The position numbers and the translations under genes were made by a program. This document shows, in pieces, positions 1-8,617 of a DNA stretch of 64,000 nt. The stretch is taken from contig NZ_LR722653.1 in assembly GCF_902500225.1 (NCBI RefSeq), positions 1-64,000 on the forward strand. The letters run 5' to 3'. Each line of letters opens with the position of its first letter. The first letter of the stretch is position 1. This DNA is from Buttiauxella massiliensis. GTDB lineage: Bacteria; Pseudomonadota; Gammaproteobacteria; Enterobacterales; Enterobacteriaceae. The notes beneath the pieces are model-generated. The model saw only the letters and a program-made list of their open reading frames with translations. It was not told the origin of the DNA and searched no databases.

Positions 1-155
1 TCAGCGGCTTCCATCCCGCCATATTTCGCCTTCCAGTTGTAGTAGCTGGCTTCGGAAATAGCGGCCTCGCGGCACACATCTTTGACGGTTCTGCCCGCTT
101 CGACGGATTTCAGTACGGCGATGATTTAGTGCTCGGTGAACCGGATTTTACGCAT
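1..155 (-). pseudogene. IS3-family transposase OrfA fragment with internal stop
   Basis: Reading leftward from ATG at 155 (a GGAG-type ribosome site precedes it) gives a protein starting MRKIRFTEH, then an in-frame TAA at about 126-128, then IIAVLKSVEAGRTVKDVC and SEASYYNWKAKYGGMEA. This is the helix-turn-helix DNA-binding OrfA of IS3-family (IS407-like) elements, where the FTE(E/H)QI...YYNWKAKYGG pattern is characteristic. The frame runs off the left edge of the window, so OrfB is not visible. The internal stop means this copy probably makes no OrfA. The likely outer terminal repeat starts TGTAAGTATCCCACC on the minus strand, ending near 233. It marks the left border of the cargo that follows. 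Confidence 0.8.
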
Positions 156-226
156 GGCGATCTCCTCGGGGACATAATCAGTATGTCGGAAGATCTCTAA
201 AAGTGAATGGGCCATTTTGGTGGGAT

Positions 227-233
227 ACTTACA
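227..233. repeat. Probable outer end of the IS3-type element
   Basis: Read on the minus strand the DNA before orfA starts TGTAAGTATCCCACC, the TG(T) beginning usual for IS3-family terminal repeats. The other end lies outside the window, so the exact boundary is inferred only. Confidence 0.35.
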
Positions 234-298
234 GACTATTCTCATTATATTCATATCAAAAGCCGACGAATGTCCGATTCGGCGCAAGAAAAGTTGTT

Positions 299-1150
299 TT
301 ATTTTTTATTAATCTTTCGATAAGTTAAGGTGTTCCATTTCATATCATTTTTAGCTAAGTACTCAAAGTCTTTCTCAAAGTCTTCAAGTTTCGGGCTTGT
401 TGTGTTAACGGCTATAACATCTTTTACCTTATGAGATGTGAGAGATTTATCCTCTACCATTCTCTCCCAAACAGTAAAATCATAAGTATTCTGTCCTTTG
501 CGATGAATTTCATCGATTATTGCTCTATAAATATTAACGGCATTGCAATGACTATTTGGAAATATTTCATTTACTAATTCAGCAAATCTACCAATGACAA
601 ACTCTTCGTGGTTCTCTAATTTTATTTTTGGAACAATAAATTTTATATTTTCTGGCAAGAGAGCTATTCCAAGCTCATCCTTTAACTTTTCAGTTAATCC
701 TGATAAGCAATCTACACTAAGATCTCCTGAAGTTATAATGTCTAATTTTAACTTCTTATCTCTTTGATCAAATGAGAAACCACTTGAGGACACAAGACCG
801 ATTTCCGTAATGCGTGCTTCATAGTCTGTACCAATACATGAGCTTAATAGCTTACCTAGAATGGAACTCTTAGGTCCCTCAGCACCTTGCTCTCGTTTAG
901 TTAAGGCGTCAGAAGTGAAAGGTTTTCCAGTATTCTTTACTTGGAAAAATTCAAATTTTGCCGAATCTCCATACAATGAGTCTGCGATAACGACATCCTC
1001 ATGATATTCGATTAATAATGCATAGTCAGAATTAGATTTATGCTTTTCAATTATTCTGCATAAAGCCCAATGATATTGAAAATCATATTTTCCGAATGTG
1101 GTTGCTCCTGAAATTTCTCTTTGAGCATGACCCAAAACATTACGTTCCAT
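299..1150 (-). CDS. DUF4297 (Cap4-like) nuclease-domain protein
   Basis: A 283-residue protein from ATG 1150, which has GGTGGGG seven bases upstream; a GTG at 1162 is possible but has no spaced ribosome site. Residues 10-76 carry the DUF4297 signature: a REISGATTFGKYDFQ opening, then IEYHEDV (48-53) and FFQVK (68-72), matching the family's E-D...QVK restriction-endonuclease-like core. DUF4297 domains are dsDNA nucleases found alone or as Cap4 effectors in CBASS-type antiphage systems. The C-terminal half (residues 100-283) has no motif I recognise. No cyclase or sensor gene is adjacent, so a defence role is inference. The gene is AT-rich and flanked by IS remains, so it is probably acquired. 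Confidence 0.7.
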   Translation of the reverse strand: MERNVLGHAQREISGATTFGKYDFQYHWALCRIIEKHKSNSDYALLIEYHEDVVIADSLYGDSAKFEFFQVKNTGKPFTSDALTKREQGAEGPKSSILGKLLSSCIGTDYEARITEIGLVSSSGFSFDQRDKKLKLDIITSGDLSVDCLSGLTEKLKDELGIALLPENIKFIVPKIKLENHEEFVIGRFAELVNEIFPNSHCNAVNIYRAIIDEIHRKGQNTYDFTVWERMVEDKSLTSHKVKDVIAVNTTSPKLEDFEKDFEYLAKNDMKWNTLTYRKINKK

Positions 1151-1162
1151 TGAAAACCCCAC

Positions 1163-1864
1163 CCTTACTTAACAAATCACTACTAACTTTCTCACCAATC
1201 TAATTTAGGAAGGGCAAAAAGTCTATAAAATCGTGGTCTTAGCCCGTTCTGAAGTAGAGCTATCACAGCACAGAGCATTGCAGATAAACAGAACCAGCAT
1301 TTTTTTAACATATGCTGCCAGCATCTCATGCTCATGTCGGTAATCGAGTGATAAAGACAATGATAATGACTATCAGGAATCAATATTGATGGTTATACGG
1401 TGGCATTGACAGGTCAACAGGTAATTCATTATGCAATATGGTTATATGAAAAGAAAAAGTCATTCAGATATGCCATAAGTAAGACGACAGAGTCCACATT
1501 ACTTACACTCTTAGGCAAACATCTTGATCAGCTCCTTCTGATGTTGCAGTGGTGGATTTGTTATCTAAATAGCTGTATCTAATACCACTACACTTACGCT
1601 GACTGGCATGTAACATTTTGCGTAAAGGCATACATCGTAGACCTGATACAGCGTGGCAGACAGAGAAAACAGCACCAAAGCCTTACGCTATAAATGGATT
1701 ACAATCCCGCACAGCTATTTAGGTGCCAATATTAATGACATGGTTATACTATCTCAATTTGCTCGCAGCAAATAAAGACCTGAAAGCTAAGGATTACGTT
1801 GCTTTATACAGTAGACATATTCAATACAAGGATTTAATCTAGACAAGTCAGTCATAGTAAAGAA
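1163..1864. other. 700-base gap with no supported gene
   Basis: Only short open frames occur here (for example 1400-1582 on the plus strand), without convincing ribosome sites or recognisable domains. The stretch from about 1620 to 1860 looks like decayed coding sequence broken by stops. I see no terminator or RNA gene. Confidence 0.5.
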
Positions 1865-3460
1865 ATGGAGTTTGTAGTGATCATTGAATATGCAGTGGAA
1901 AAAGAAACAAAACAGATCATGCATATTGATGATGTTCCTAATGGAGCTAAGTGTAATTGCATATGTAAGTCATGTAATGATGAATTGATTGCTCGCAATG
2001 GTGGAAAATTAAAAAAACATCATTTCGCCCATAGAAATCTTATCGAGAATCGTGCTTGCCGAATGACACAGTTGCATTTAGCAATGCAACATTATTTTCT
2101 TAGCTTAGATGTATTAACAATACCTCAAATGACTTTTGCGTATAAGAATCATACGCTAAAAACACCACTAATAAAAACCAAAATACTAGCCGCAACCTTA
2201 GAACACAGAATCGGAAACTATGTGTCAGATGTCTGCCTTAACACAGATACTGGATTATACATCGTCGAGATCTGCGTAACACACAAATGCGAGCCTGAAA
2301 AAGTACGTTACTTTAAAAATAACAAAATAAATTCAGTAGAGTTAGTGTTCGAATACTCTGAAGATATCGAGATAGAAGAATGGCATCAACGTATTAAAAA
2401 CAATCAAGTTCCCAATGAATGGTTTTATTACTCTGAGTGTATTAAAGCGATTGAATGTCATGAGTTAGCTGTCGAAAAAGAAATAAATGAAAGACGTTCA
2501 AGAAGATTAAAAAACACACTAAATTCAATCAACAAAACAATGAAAAATAAGACCATATTCCTGCCAAGTATTCATGAGAGTATAACTTATGAAGAATCTA
2601 ATGAGGTTTTTACTGAAAGCTTCTGCCTGTACACAAAGAAGAATCGTTCCGTTGATAAACTATCGGTTATACAAAAAAACGATAATTATTTTATCCTACG
2701 TGGAGACACCTTGCATAAAGGGAAAGAATTTCATATATGGATAATATATTTACTAAATGAATTTGATTTGAAGCTAATGGACGATTTTGATGGAAGTGTA
2801 ATTATAAGATTCTATCCTAAAGATAGTAACAATCCTCAATGGCGCTGGTTGAAATATCCATCACTTGAAAAAGAAAAAACACGAGTACGGTCTCAGTTCA
2901 TTAAAACCTGTAAAGAAAATATACATATAAAATCCCTAACAATTTATATGAGCAATAGATTAAAAAATCGCTCATATGAGTATTTAAACATGACCGATGA
3001 ACTATTCAATAGAGACTTCAGCACATGGAATAAATGGCTTATAAGCCATAAGTTATTTACTCCGAACATACAGAGGAAGTGGCCGAAATTACCTATAATG
3101 CTTAAAGAAATGAAAGAATCACCCAGCCTTTGGATGTTCCAGAGATGGTCAATCTTAGTAATTAGCATTATGATTAATATAATAGATAACATTTCAACTG
3201 GAAGCAGCATTACAGTTTATAACATATTTGATGAAATGAGTGACATCCTACCTCTCGATCCTGAATTTATATCTTTAGAAGCAGAAGCAATTGCCAATAA
3301 AAAAACCATTCAATTACCTCATCGCCATCTTATTTTTAGAAGGAATATAATTCTTGAGGTTCTACAACCATTAATCGAAAGAAGTATTTTGACTGTGAAA
3401 GGTGATATTGTCATTAAGGATACACCATTGCAACAATTGTTTCTACAAAGCATAGTTTAA
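1865..3460 (+). CDS. CoiA-like putative nuclease
   Basis: A 531-residue protein. Residues 30-37 form a C-x-C-x-C-x-x-C cluster, followed by HHFAH at 52-56 and C65, the zinc-binding front end of competence protein CoiA relatives. Residues 119-140 (YVSDVCLN ... LYIVEICVTH) match the CoiA restriction-endonuclease-like core with D122 and E135, and the T-H pair is typical of the family. The remainder, about residues 200-531, is unlike anything I recognise. The start is uncertain: GTG at 1877 has GGAG six bases upstream and may be the true start, whereas ATG 1865 has only a weak AAAG. CoiA in Gram-positive bacteria supports recombination during transformation; in enterobacterial islands the role is unknown and may be antiphage. 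Confidence 0.6.
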   Translation: MEFVVIIEYAVEKETKQIMHIDDVPNGAKCNCICKSCNDELIARNGGKLKKHHFAHRNLIENRACRMTQLHLAMQHYFLSLDVLTIPQMTFAYKNHTLKTPLIKTKILAATLEHRIGNYVSDVCLNTDTGLYIVEICVTHKCEPEKVRYFKNNKINSVELVFEYSEDIEIEEWHQRIKNNQVPNEWFYYSECIKAIECHELAVEKEINERRSRRLKNTLNSINKTMKNKTIFLPSIHESITYEESNEVFTESFCLYTKKNRSVDKLSVIQKNDNYFILRGDTLHKGKEFHIWIIYLLNEFDLKLMDDFDGSVIIRFYPKDSNNPQWRWLKYPSLEKEKTRVRSQFIKTCKENIHIKSLTIYMSNRLKNRSYEYLNMTDELFNRDFSTWNKWLISHKLFTPNIQRKWPKLPIMLKEMKESPSLWMFQRWSILVISIMINIIDNISTGSSITVYNIFDEMSDILPLDPEFISLEAEAIANKKTIQLPHRHLIFRRNIILEVLQPLIERSILTVKGDIVIKDTPLQQLFLQSIV

Positions 3461-3514
3461 CTATCTATCGGGGAAAAAATATTTTCCAGATACCCCTATA
3501 AAAAGGACAATAAA

Positions 3515-4495
3515 GTGTTAAACAAAATAAAACAACATTCCATCTTGGGATTAAAAAACATAGAAAAAATCATAACTCTAATAATTTTTATGTGCACGTT
3601 TTCAGGAGCGTGGTTCCTCTTTAGCTATGCACGCACCCACGGTGTGAAGTTTATTGATCTGATACAATCAAATTTACTCATCAGTACAGGGGCATTATCT
3701 TTCTTTATAATACTTTTTATTGTTGGATGTTTTTTAATATCATTCAATTTATCGCCAGCAATTGCCCGATGCCTTTATTATGACATATTAGTTCGAGAAA
3801 AAATAAAAGGGGTAAAAAGAAGAAAATTAATATATTTATTATACTTCACATCATGTGGAGTAGCTTCTTTATTCATTTTTTACCATTTTTACTTCGGAGT
3901 TTCATTAGTTGTTATAGTTGCATTGACTTTCCATTTTTTAGCGATTAAAAAACCCTTTTATTACAAAAAAATAGCCGTCACATTAAAGTTAATTTTATAT
4001 ACTGCATTGTTATTAGCAATAAGTATTGCTATGTTTGGATTCCTTTCCATTACACTGAATTTTGATATAGAAACAAATTCTTCTTTTAATAGTATTATTC
4101 AAGCTCTTTCAATATTTGTTATTATCGTTACATTGGCGATTATTGGATTAGCGGACATACATCAACGTAATCGAGATCTAAAGAATAGAATATGGTGTTA
4201 CGTTTTTTTCTCCTTGCTTATTGTTTTTTATATTGCAACAGCATTTTCAACAGGTGTATCAGAAAAAATAGCGAATATGATCGGGTTAGGTTACGTGAAT
4301 CAATGTTATCATGAAAAGGATCTGGTTAAATACTCCATACCTGAAAGGTTAGTTATAATACAGAAAGACAAAAGCAAGATAAAGCTGTTCATTATTGCAG
4401 ATGTAAACGGAAAGATATACATATCTAAAGATAAAAATCATCGTGCAGAGTTTATGTTCATTGCCAAAGAACTAAGTGAAGTAAGTTGTGATTAA
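3515..4495 (+). CDS. Polytopic membrane protein of unknown function
   Basis: Begins at GTG 3515 behind AAAAAGGAC, 54 bases after the CoiA-like gene and on the same strand, so the two are probably co-transcribed. The 326-residue protein has about six hydrophobic segments (roughly residues 17-37, 53-75, 108-145, 152-176, 188-213, 226-245), then a soluble C-terminal tail of about 80 residues. Codon use is strongly A/T-biased like its neighbour. I do not recognise a family. The pairing of a putative nuclease with a membrane protein is common among antiphage operons but is only suggestive here. The gene ends just before a strong terminator. Confidence 0.6.
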   Translation: MLNKIKQHSILGLKNIEKIITLIIFMCTFSGAWFLFSYARTHGVKFIDLIQSNLLISTGALSFFIILFIVGCFLISFNLSPAIARCLYYDILVREKIKGVKRRKLIYLLYFTSCGVASLFIFYHFYFGVSLVVIVALTFHFLAIKKPFYYKKIAVTLKLILYTALLLAISIAMFGFLSITLNFDIETNSSFNSIIQALSIFVIIVTLAIIGLADIHQRNRDLKNRIWCYVFFSLLIVFYIATAFSTGVSEKIANMIGLGYVNQCYHEKDLVKYSIPERLVIIQKDKSKIKLFIIADVNGKIYISKDKNHRAEFMFIAKELSEVSCD

Positions 4496-4514
4496 TTAGA
4501 CAAATACACAAGTA

Positions 4515-4540
4515 AAAGGGCCTTACGGCCCTTTCGTTTC
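4515..4540 (+). terminator. Terminator after the membrane-protein gene
   Basis: AAAGGGCC, loop TTAC, GGCCCTTT, then CGTTTCC. It is a perfect 8-bp stem 19 bases after the stop codon, and the first of the chain of palindromes that continues to 4662. Confidence 0.7.
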
Positions 4541-4662
4541 CCCTTGAAAGGAACTCTCCATTGGAGAGAATATACATATCCCCATATTTGGGGCAACGCA
4601 ATCAGCCCATTGGGCTGTAAACTACTCCCCATACATGGGGCAATCAGACACTTCATGAAGTG
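4515..4662. repeat. Chain of six short palindromes spaced about 22-25 bp
   Basis: After the terminator stem (4515-4534) come CTCTCCA/TTGGAGAG (4554-4568), CCCCA-tatt-TGGGG (4580-4593), CAGCCCA/TTGGGCTG (4603-4617), CCCCA-taca-TGGGG (4627-4640) and CACTTCATGAAGTG (4649-4662). Stem sequences differ but the last five centres lie 22 to 26 bases apart. The block from the second palindrome on is bracketed by AAGGAACTCT at 4549-4558 and 4673-4682. I know no standard name for this. It could be a multi-hairpin RNA 3' end or a DNA-level array. Confidence 0.6.
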
Positions 4663-4955
4663 AATGTTCTCAAGGAACTCTTATTAAATACGACATTAAA
4701 TACTGATTGTCAAATATATTTAACTATTTTTGAAAAAACATTATCATAACAGCTAATCACGAATGACTTTAATCCGCTATGAAAAGTCTGGAGTATTAAA
4801 CCGAGTTCCTGACACCTTATCCATCTTATATCTCATGTTATATTTCTGAATATCAGGGCAAAGTATATAACGACTTTTTGTTATTATGATGGAGTCACTA
4901 ACTCATTTTAATCGCCACAAAAAAATTAATCTCACTTCGCTTTTATGAATATATA
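4663..4955. other. Gap with no supported gene
   Basis: AT-rich sequence between the palindrome chain and the end of the mobilization accessory gene. I see no open frame with a ribosome site and no RNA gene. Confidence 0.4.
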
Positions 4956-5270
4956 TCATTCCTGCCTACCCACCATATCCTCAAGAAATCTTTTCCCTCG
5001 TAATTTAACTCTTGCTTTAGCATCCGCATTAATGTTCGAAGTTTGTAATAATATCCCCAATACAAACTCCTTATCGACATCTTCAACTTTACAGCCCATA
5101 GCTTTAGCAACTTCTGCACCTAAAATAATCTTCAGACGTGTCTCAGCGCTCTTAGTCAAGGATTTCTCCTTACTCTTTAGACGATTAAGACGCATCTGCG
5201 CTGATGCTATTTTTTGCTTAATTGTTTTTTCTGTTCTTGGTTTTCTGCTTTCCTTATCATCCGTACTCAT
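4956..5270 (-). CDS. TraD/MobC-like relaxosome accessory protein
   Basis: A 104-residue, highly charged protein from ATG 5270 (AAAGGGAAAG upstream). Residues 14-50 (TEKTIKQKIASAQMRLNRLKSKEKS..., then ETRLKIILGAEVAKAM) form a basic helical region like the small TraD/MobC proteins that partner MobQ-type relaxases, which share an R-K-x(3)-G-(A)-x-V core. It is transcribed away from the mobA relaxase gene and separated from it by 817 bases, the usual divergent layout with oriT between. The likely role is binding oriT and assisting the relaxase. The family assignment rests on a weak pattern plus context. Confidence 0.6.
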   Translation of the reverse strand: MSTDDKESRKPRTEKTIKQKIASAQMRLNRLKSKEKSLTKSAETRLKIILGAEVAKAMGCKVEDVDKEFVLGILLQTSNINADAKARVKLRGKRFLEDMVGRQE

Positions 5271-5280
5271 AATTACTTTC

Positions 5281-6087
5281 CCTTTTTGTTCTTAAAAACA
5301 TGAAATACAATTAAAAAAGGAAAAGGTCAAACCATAGGCATAAGATTGAATACTTTGTATTCCAGATTAAATTACGCAGCGCGAGATTATTGTTCCAGAC
5401 AATCAGTAGTTGAACAGTCTTGCCTGTTAATGATGGGATTTATCCCGAAAAAATGGTGTTTTGGTTTTAAAAATGAAATATAAGTAGGCTTAAAATAAAA
5501 TCATGAAACACAAACAAGTGCAACCACTAACATTGATTATCTGATACTCTCCGCGTTACTTATTTTATCAAATTAATGAAAACAATTTTATCTGTTATTT
5601 TTAAACTCGTATTTTTGAGCTTAACCTGTAATTTGTGCAACACATAAAAGCATCTGTTATTTCCTCTGTTTTATCTTGATTTATCTTTCCCGCCTAACGG
5701 CGGGAGATAAAAAGACTCTTTCTGCCCTTACGGGCGCTATCTAAAGACCAAAATCCAATATCACTATCCTACCTCAGCCGTTCATCCGATTTAGCTCTCA
5801 TTAATTTCACAGCCTGTAAAACTAGCGTTATTATTAATAATATAGAGAAACTTAAAACATTGTCGTTATTTTTAGCTCCTTTAGGAGATATAAAAATAAA
5901 GCAATGCCCACCTATACACTCACTTCGTGAGCGTGTGGGGTCTACCGACGGTTGCTGCCGCAGGCTAAATACAAGGTCAACGTCAACACCAGAGTTTTTC
6001 TTACGAAAAACTAAAACCAGCTTGGTTATATTGAGGATTTACGTTTTGGTTTGATATTTAAATTTATATTGAGGTTATTTTTATTGT
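5281..6087. other. mob intergenic region, probable oriT
   Basis: There is no gene in these 807 bases between the divergent accessory and relaxase genes, where MobQ systems keep oriT. The region holds several perfect hairpins: a stem of TTATCT plus CCCGCC with a TAAC loop (5681-5710); GCCC-TTAC-GGGC (5724-5735); CTCCTTTAGGAG (5876-5887); a nested 34-base hairpin with outer CCCAC/GTGGG arms and inner CTCAC-TTC-GTGAG (5907-5940); and AGTTTTTC-TTAC-GAAAAACT (5993-6012). I could not identify a nick site by comparison with RSF1010 or Ti-plasmid oriT cores, so the position of nic is unknown. Confidence 0.4.
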
Positions 6088-7586
6088 ATGGCTATTTTTC
6101 ATCTTGATTTTAAAATTGTGAAACGTTCTGAGGGTAAGTCTTCCGTTGCGAAAGCTGCCTATCACGCTCGTTGCAGAATCACAGATGAAAGAACAGGTGA
6201 TACCTATGATTATAGCCGCCGTACTGATTTATGCGGGCATTTCATATTAGCACCTGTTAATGCTCCAGAACATATCGTAAAAGACTCTACAGCATTGTGG
6301 AATGAAGTAGAAAGAGTTGAGCGTCAAAATAACGGACAAACAGCTCGTTATTTCGATGTTGCTATTCCTGCCGAGTTAAACAATGATGACAAGAAAAAAC
6401 TTGTTCTTGAATACTGCCAGAAAAATTTCGTTGATAAAGGCATGATTGCCGATATCGCTTTTCATGATCTTGATAGCGATAATCCTCATGCTCACGTTAT
6501 GTTGACATTAAAAACCATAGGCCCGGAAGTTTTGGTAAAAAAGAAAGAAGTTGGAACGACAGAAAAATGTCTGTGCTGTGGCGTGAATCATGGTCAACTA
6601 TGGCTAACAGCTATCTCGCTGCCGCTGGTTCATCAGAACGTATTGACCATCGCTCTCTCCAAGCCCAGCATGAGGAAGCATTAGAGAAAGCAGCGGTTGC
6701 TCTTGATAATGAAGAAAAAGCGCTATGGCTTGCCAAAGCCGCTGAAACAAACCGTCCTCCAATGAAGCGTATCCACAGTGCTAAATGGCGTAGTGAAACG
6801 GCTAAACAGCAAAGAGCCACAGAACAGGCTGTTCGTGATGCTGCCAAGCAAGAAGCTGTTGAAGTCTACAAAACATTCAGCGAACTTGATCTTGAAATAG
6901 TCGTTGATGTCAGAAGCTTCACCGTGGCTACTCTTGCTGAACCAGAACAAATTGTATTACCTGAAACACACTCCGCCTCTTCTACTGATGAGAATCAAAG
7001 ACCTGTATTGGTAGCGCCAGATCCTCATACTCGTATGCGTGGCGTTAAATCTTACCGTGATAAAACAAAAGTCAGTAAGGTCGTTGCTGGTAAGAAACCA
7101 TCAGTCAGTATTTCTGATTCTGGAACAAATACTATCCTGAAAACATCCTCCTCTCAAAACCTAAACAGGGTATCCAGAAGCGCCCCTGAACGTGTTAAGA
7201 GGAAACAGACTACTCATCAGGATAATATTTTTAAACGTTTCTCTGCCCTTCTTATTGATTTTTTCAGGGATAAATTCATATGGGCTAAAATGAACAATAC
7301 TAAAGTTGATAGTATCAGTGAAGAACATGATAAACGTATTGCTGAAAACTATGTCTTTGATGAAGTATTAGGCTATCCTGTTCTACGCACTGAATATGAG
7401 AAACAAGCTAAATTTAACCACGATGACTACAAGCCAACAAAGGATGATATAAACCGTTTTCCAAGCCGACATATGAATGATAAAGCTGATGCTGATAAAA
7501 ATATTGATCTCACCCAATCTATATCGTATCCCAGCAAGAACAGCACCATACAATTGAGGCCGCCGGGATATCGAAGAAACGGATGA
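6088..7586 (+). pseudogene. mobA: MobA/MobL-family (MobQ) relaxase, frameshifted
   Basis: Residues 1-145 are the relaxase domain: MAIFHLDFKIVKR opening, KSSVAKAAYHAR with the nicking-type Tyr25, and the HUH metal motif HDLDSDNPHAHVM (His126, His134, His136). After GPE at about 6528 the frame changes. The downstream part (V/GFGKKERSWNDR, VLWRESW, RIDHRS) continues in the +1 frame up to 7586. The family reads GPEGFGKK here, so one G of the GGT codon after GAA (near 6529) has been lost. The two frames together span 1499 bases, one short of 500 codons. As it stands the gene makes a 198-residue truncated protein with the nickase centre but without the C-terminal region. It once served conjugative mobilization of the element. 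Confidence 0.85.
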
Positions 7587-7731
7587 ACTCATTATATTAA
7601 CTTTAACTAAAATAATACATTTATATTTTTTCCTGATACTGTTTATAAATAACTTTATTTTAGAACCACTCGAGCTTATACTAAATGTATGTCATCACTT
7701 CAATTACACCCGTAACATATCAGGATGCGTT

Positions 7732-8274
7732 ATGAACAATACAAATATAATTTCTTTAGAGGATGTTTATGAATCAATGTTGGACTATGTTGTAGATAAT
7801 AATTTCACAGGTGCCTGTCATTCAACTTCAGCAGCGATGTATATATTATTATCCGAATTGGGACTGAATCCAAAATTAAAAATTGGTGAGGTTTGTTTAT
7901 ACTCTAATAAAGTCTGCTTTGATCATTCATGGATAGAAATGGATAACCATATATTTGATGTTGCTATAGGTTATCCTCAGCCACCGGAATTGGGTGGGAA
8001 ATATGTGTGTGGCCCTATATTTAATAGTATTGATCTTTCTACAGATCAATATTCTGATGTTTGTTTTAGATATCAAACTGCTGAAGGACTCGGTGAACCC
8101 GCTCTAAGCGTATCGAGATGGACATTACAAGAATATAACGACAGTGAGGATACTGATATTGATATTTGGGATTTCACTGTTTTAATAGGTTCAAGATGTA
8201 AATTGGATTTAAATCGTTGTTCCCTTGTGGAAAAATATGGAAGTATACGGCGTGAATTAGTTATTATTGAATAG
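7732..8274 (+). CDS. Transglutaminase/papain-like C-H-D protein
   Basis: A 180-residue protein from ATG 7732 with TCAGGATGCGTT upstream. Cys29 in GACHSTSAAMYILLSELG starts a helix, His65 lies in FDHSWIEMD and Asp76 in HIFDVAIGY. This Cys...His...Asp order and the surrounding hydrophobic pattern resemble transglutaminase-like cysteine enzymes, including bacterial peptide-maturation proteases. No signal peptide is present, so it is probably cytoplasmic or delivered. It stands alone, followed by a strong terminator. The exact family is not recognised; a toxin, a protease or a peptide-processing enzyme all remain possible. Confidence 0.5.
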   Translation: MNNTNIISLEDVYESMLDYVVDNNFTGACHSTSAAMYILLSELGLNPKLKIGEVCLYSNKVCFDHSWIEMDNHIFDVAIGYPQPPELGGKYVCGPIFNSIDLSTDQYSDVCFRYQTAEGLGEPALSVSRWTLQEYNDSEDTDIDIWDFTVLIGSRCKLDLNRCSLVEKYGSIRRELVIIE

Positions 8275-8286
8275 ATAATAATTTTA

Positions 8287-8319
8287 AACCACGTCCATGT
8301 GGACATCATGGACGTGGTT
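8287..8319. terminator. Bidirectional terminator between convergent genes
   Basis: AACCACGTCCATG and its exact complement CATGGACGTGGTT enclose a 7-base loop. The 13-bp perfect stem lies between the ends of the C-H-D gene and the zinc-ribbon gene. Confidence 0.75.
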
Positions 8320-8332
8320 ATCTATGAGGTAA

Positions 8333-8608
8333 TCACATTCTTCTTCTGAAGACAACATTATCAGAGAAAATTGCCTTACCTGCGACAAACCCAACAGCCG
8401 CGATGATTGGTAGGCTGATAGTAGCTCCCGCCATGCCTGTAGACATTCCGATCAGTATAGACAGGCCGAAGGTCAATAATATAACCACGAAAGCATACCA
8501 GCCGGGGTAGGCTCCATATAAAACAGTTGCCATGCAGCCGGTGCAGACATGGACGCCTCTCTGACTTTCTTTCAGGCAAAACGGGCACTTGATGGTATTG
8601 TTTTCCAT
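8333..8608 (-). CDS. Small zinc-ribbon membrane protein
   Basis: 91 residues from ATG 8608 (GGAGCTATC upstream). The N terminus has two C-x-x-C pairs (CPFC at 8-11, CTGC at 22-25), enough for a zinc ribbon. Two hydrophobic segments follow (about residues 36-56 and 58-77) and a basic tail ends FRRRM. It lies 9 bases after the lipoprotein gene on the same strand, so the two form an operon. Function unknown. Confidence 0.6.
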   Translation of the reverse strand: MENNTIKCPFCLKESQRGVHVCTGCMATVLYGAYPGWYAFVVILLTFGLSILIGMSTGMAGATISLPIIAAVGFVAGKAIFSDNVVFRRRM

Positions 8609-8617
8609 GATAGCTCC

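Noticed and set aside
1192..1582. Short open frames on both strands (63 and 60 residues)
   Set aside because: They lack ribosome sites and recognisable sequence; the region looks decayed.
5860..6054. A 64-residue plus-strand open frame before the relaxase
   Set aside because: It reads through hairpins of the probable oriT region and has no family match.
6520..6545. Programmed frameshift in the relaxase gene
   Set aside because: The site lacks a slippery heptamer, and the missing base is explained by a lost G in a GGT codon that the family conserves.
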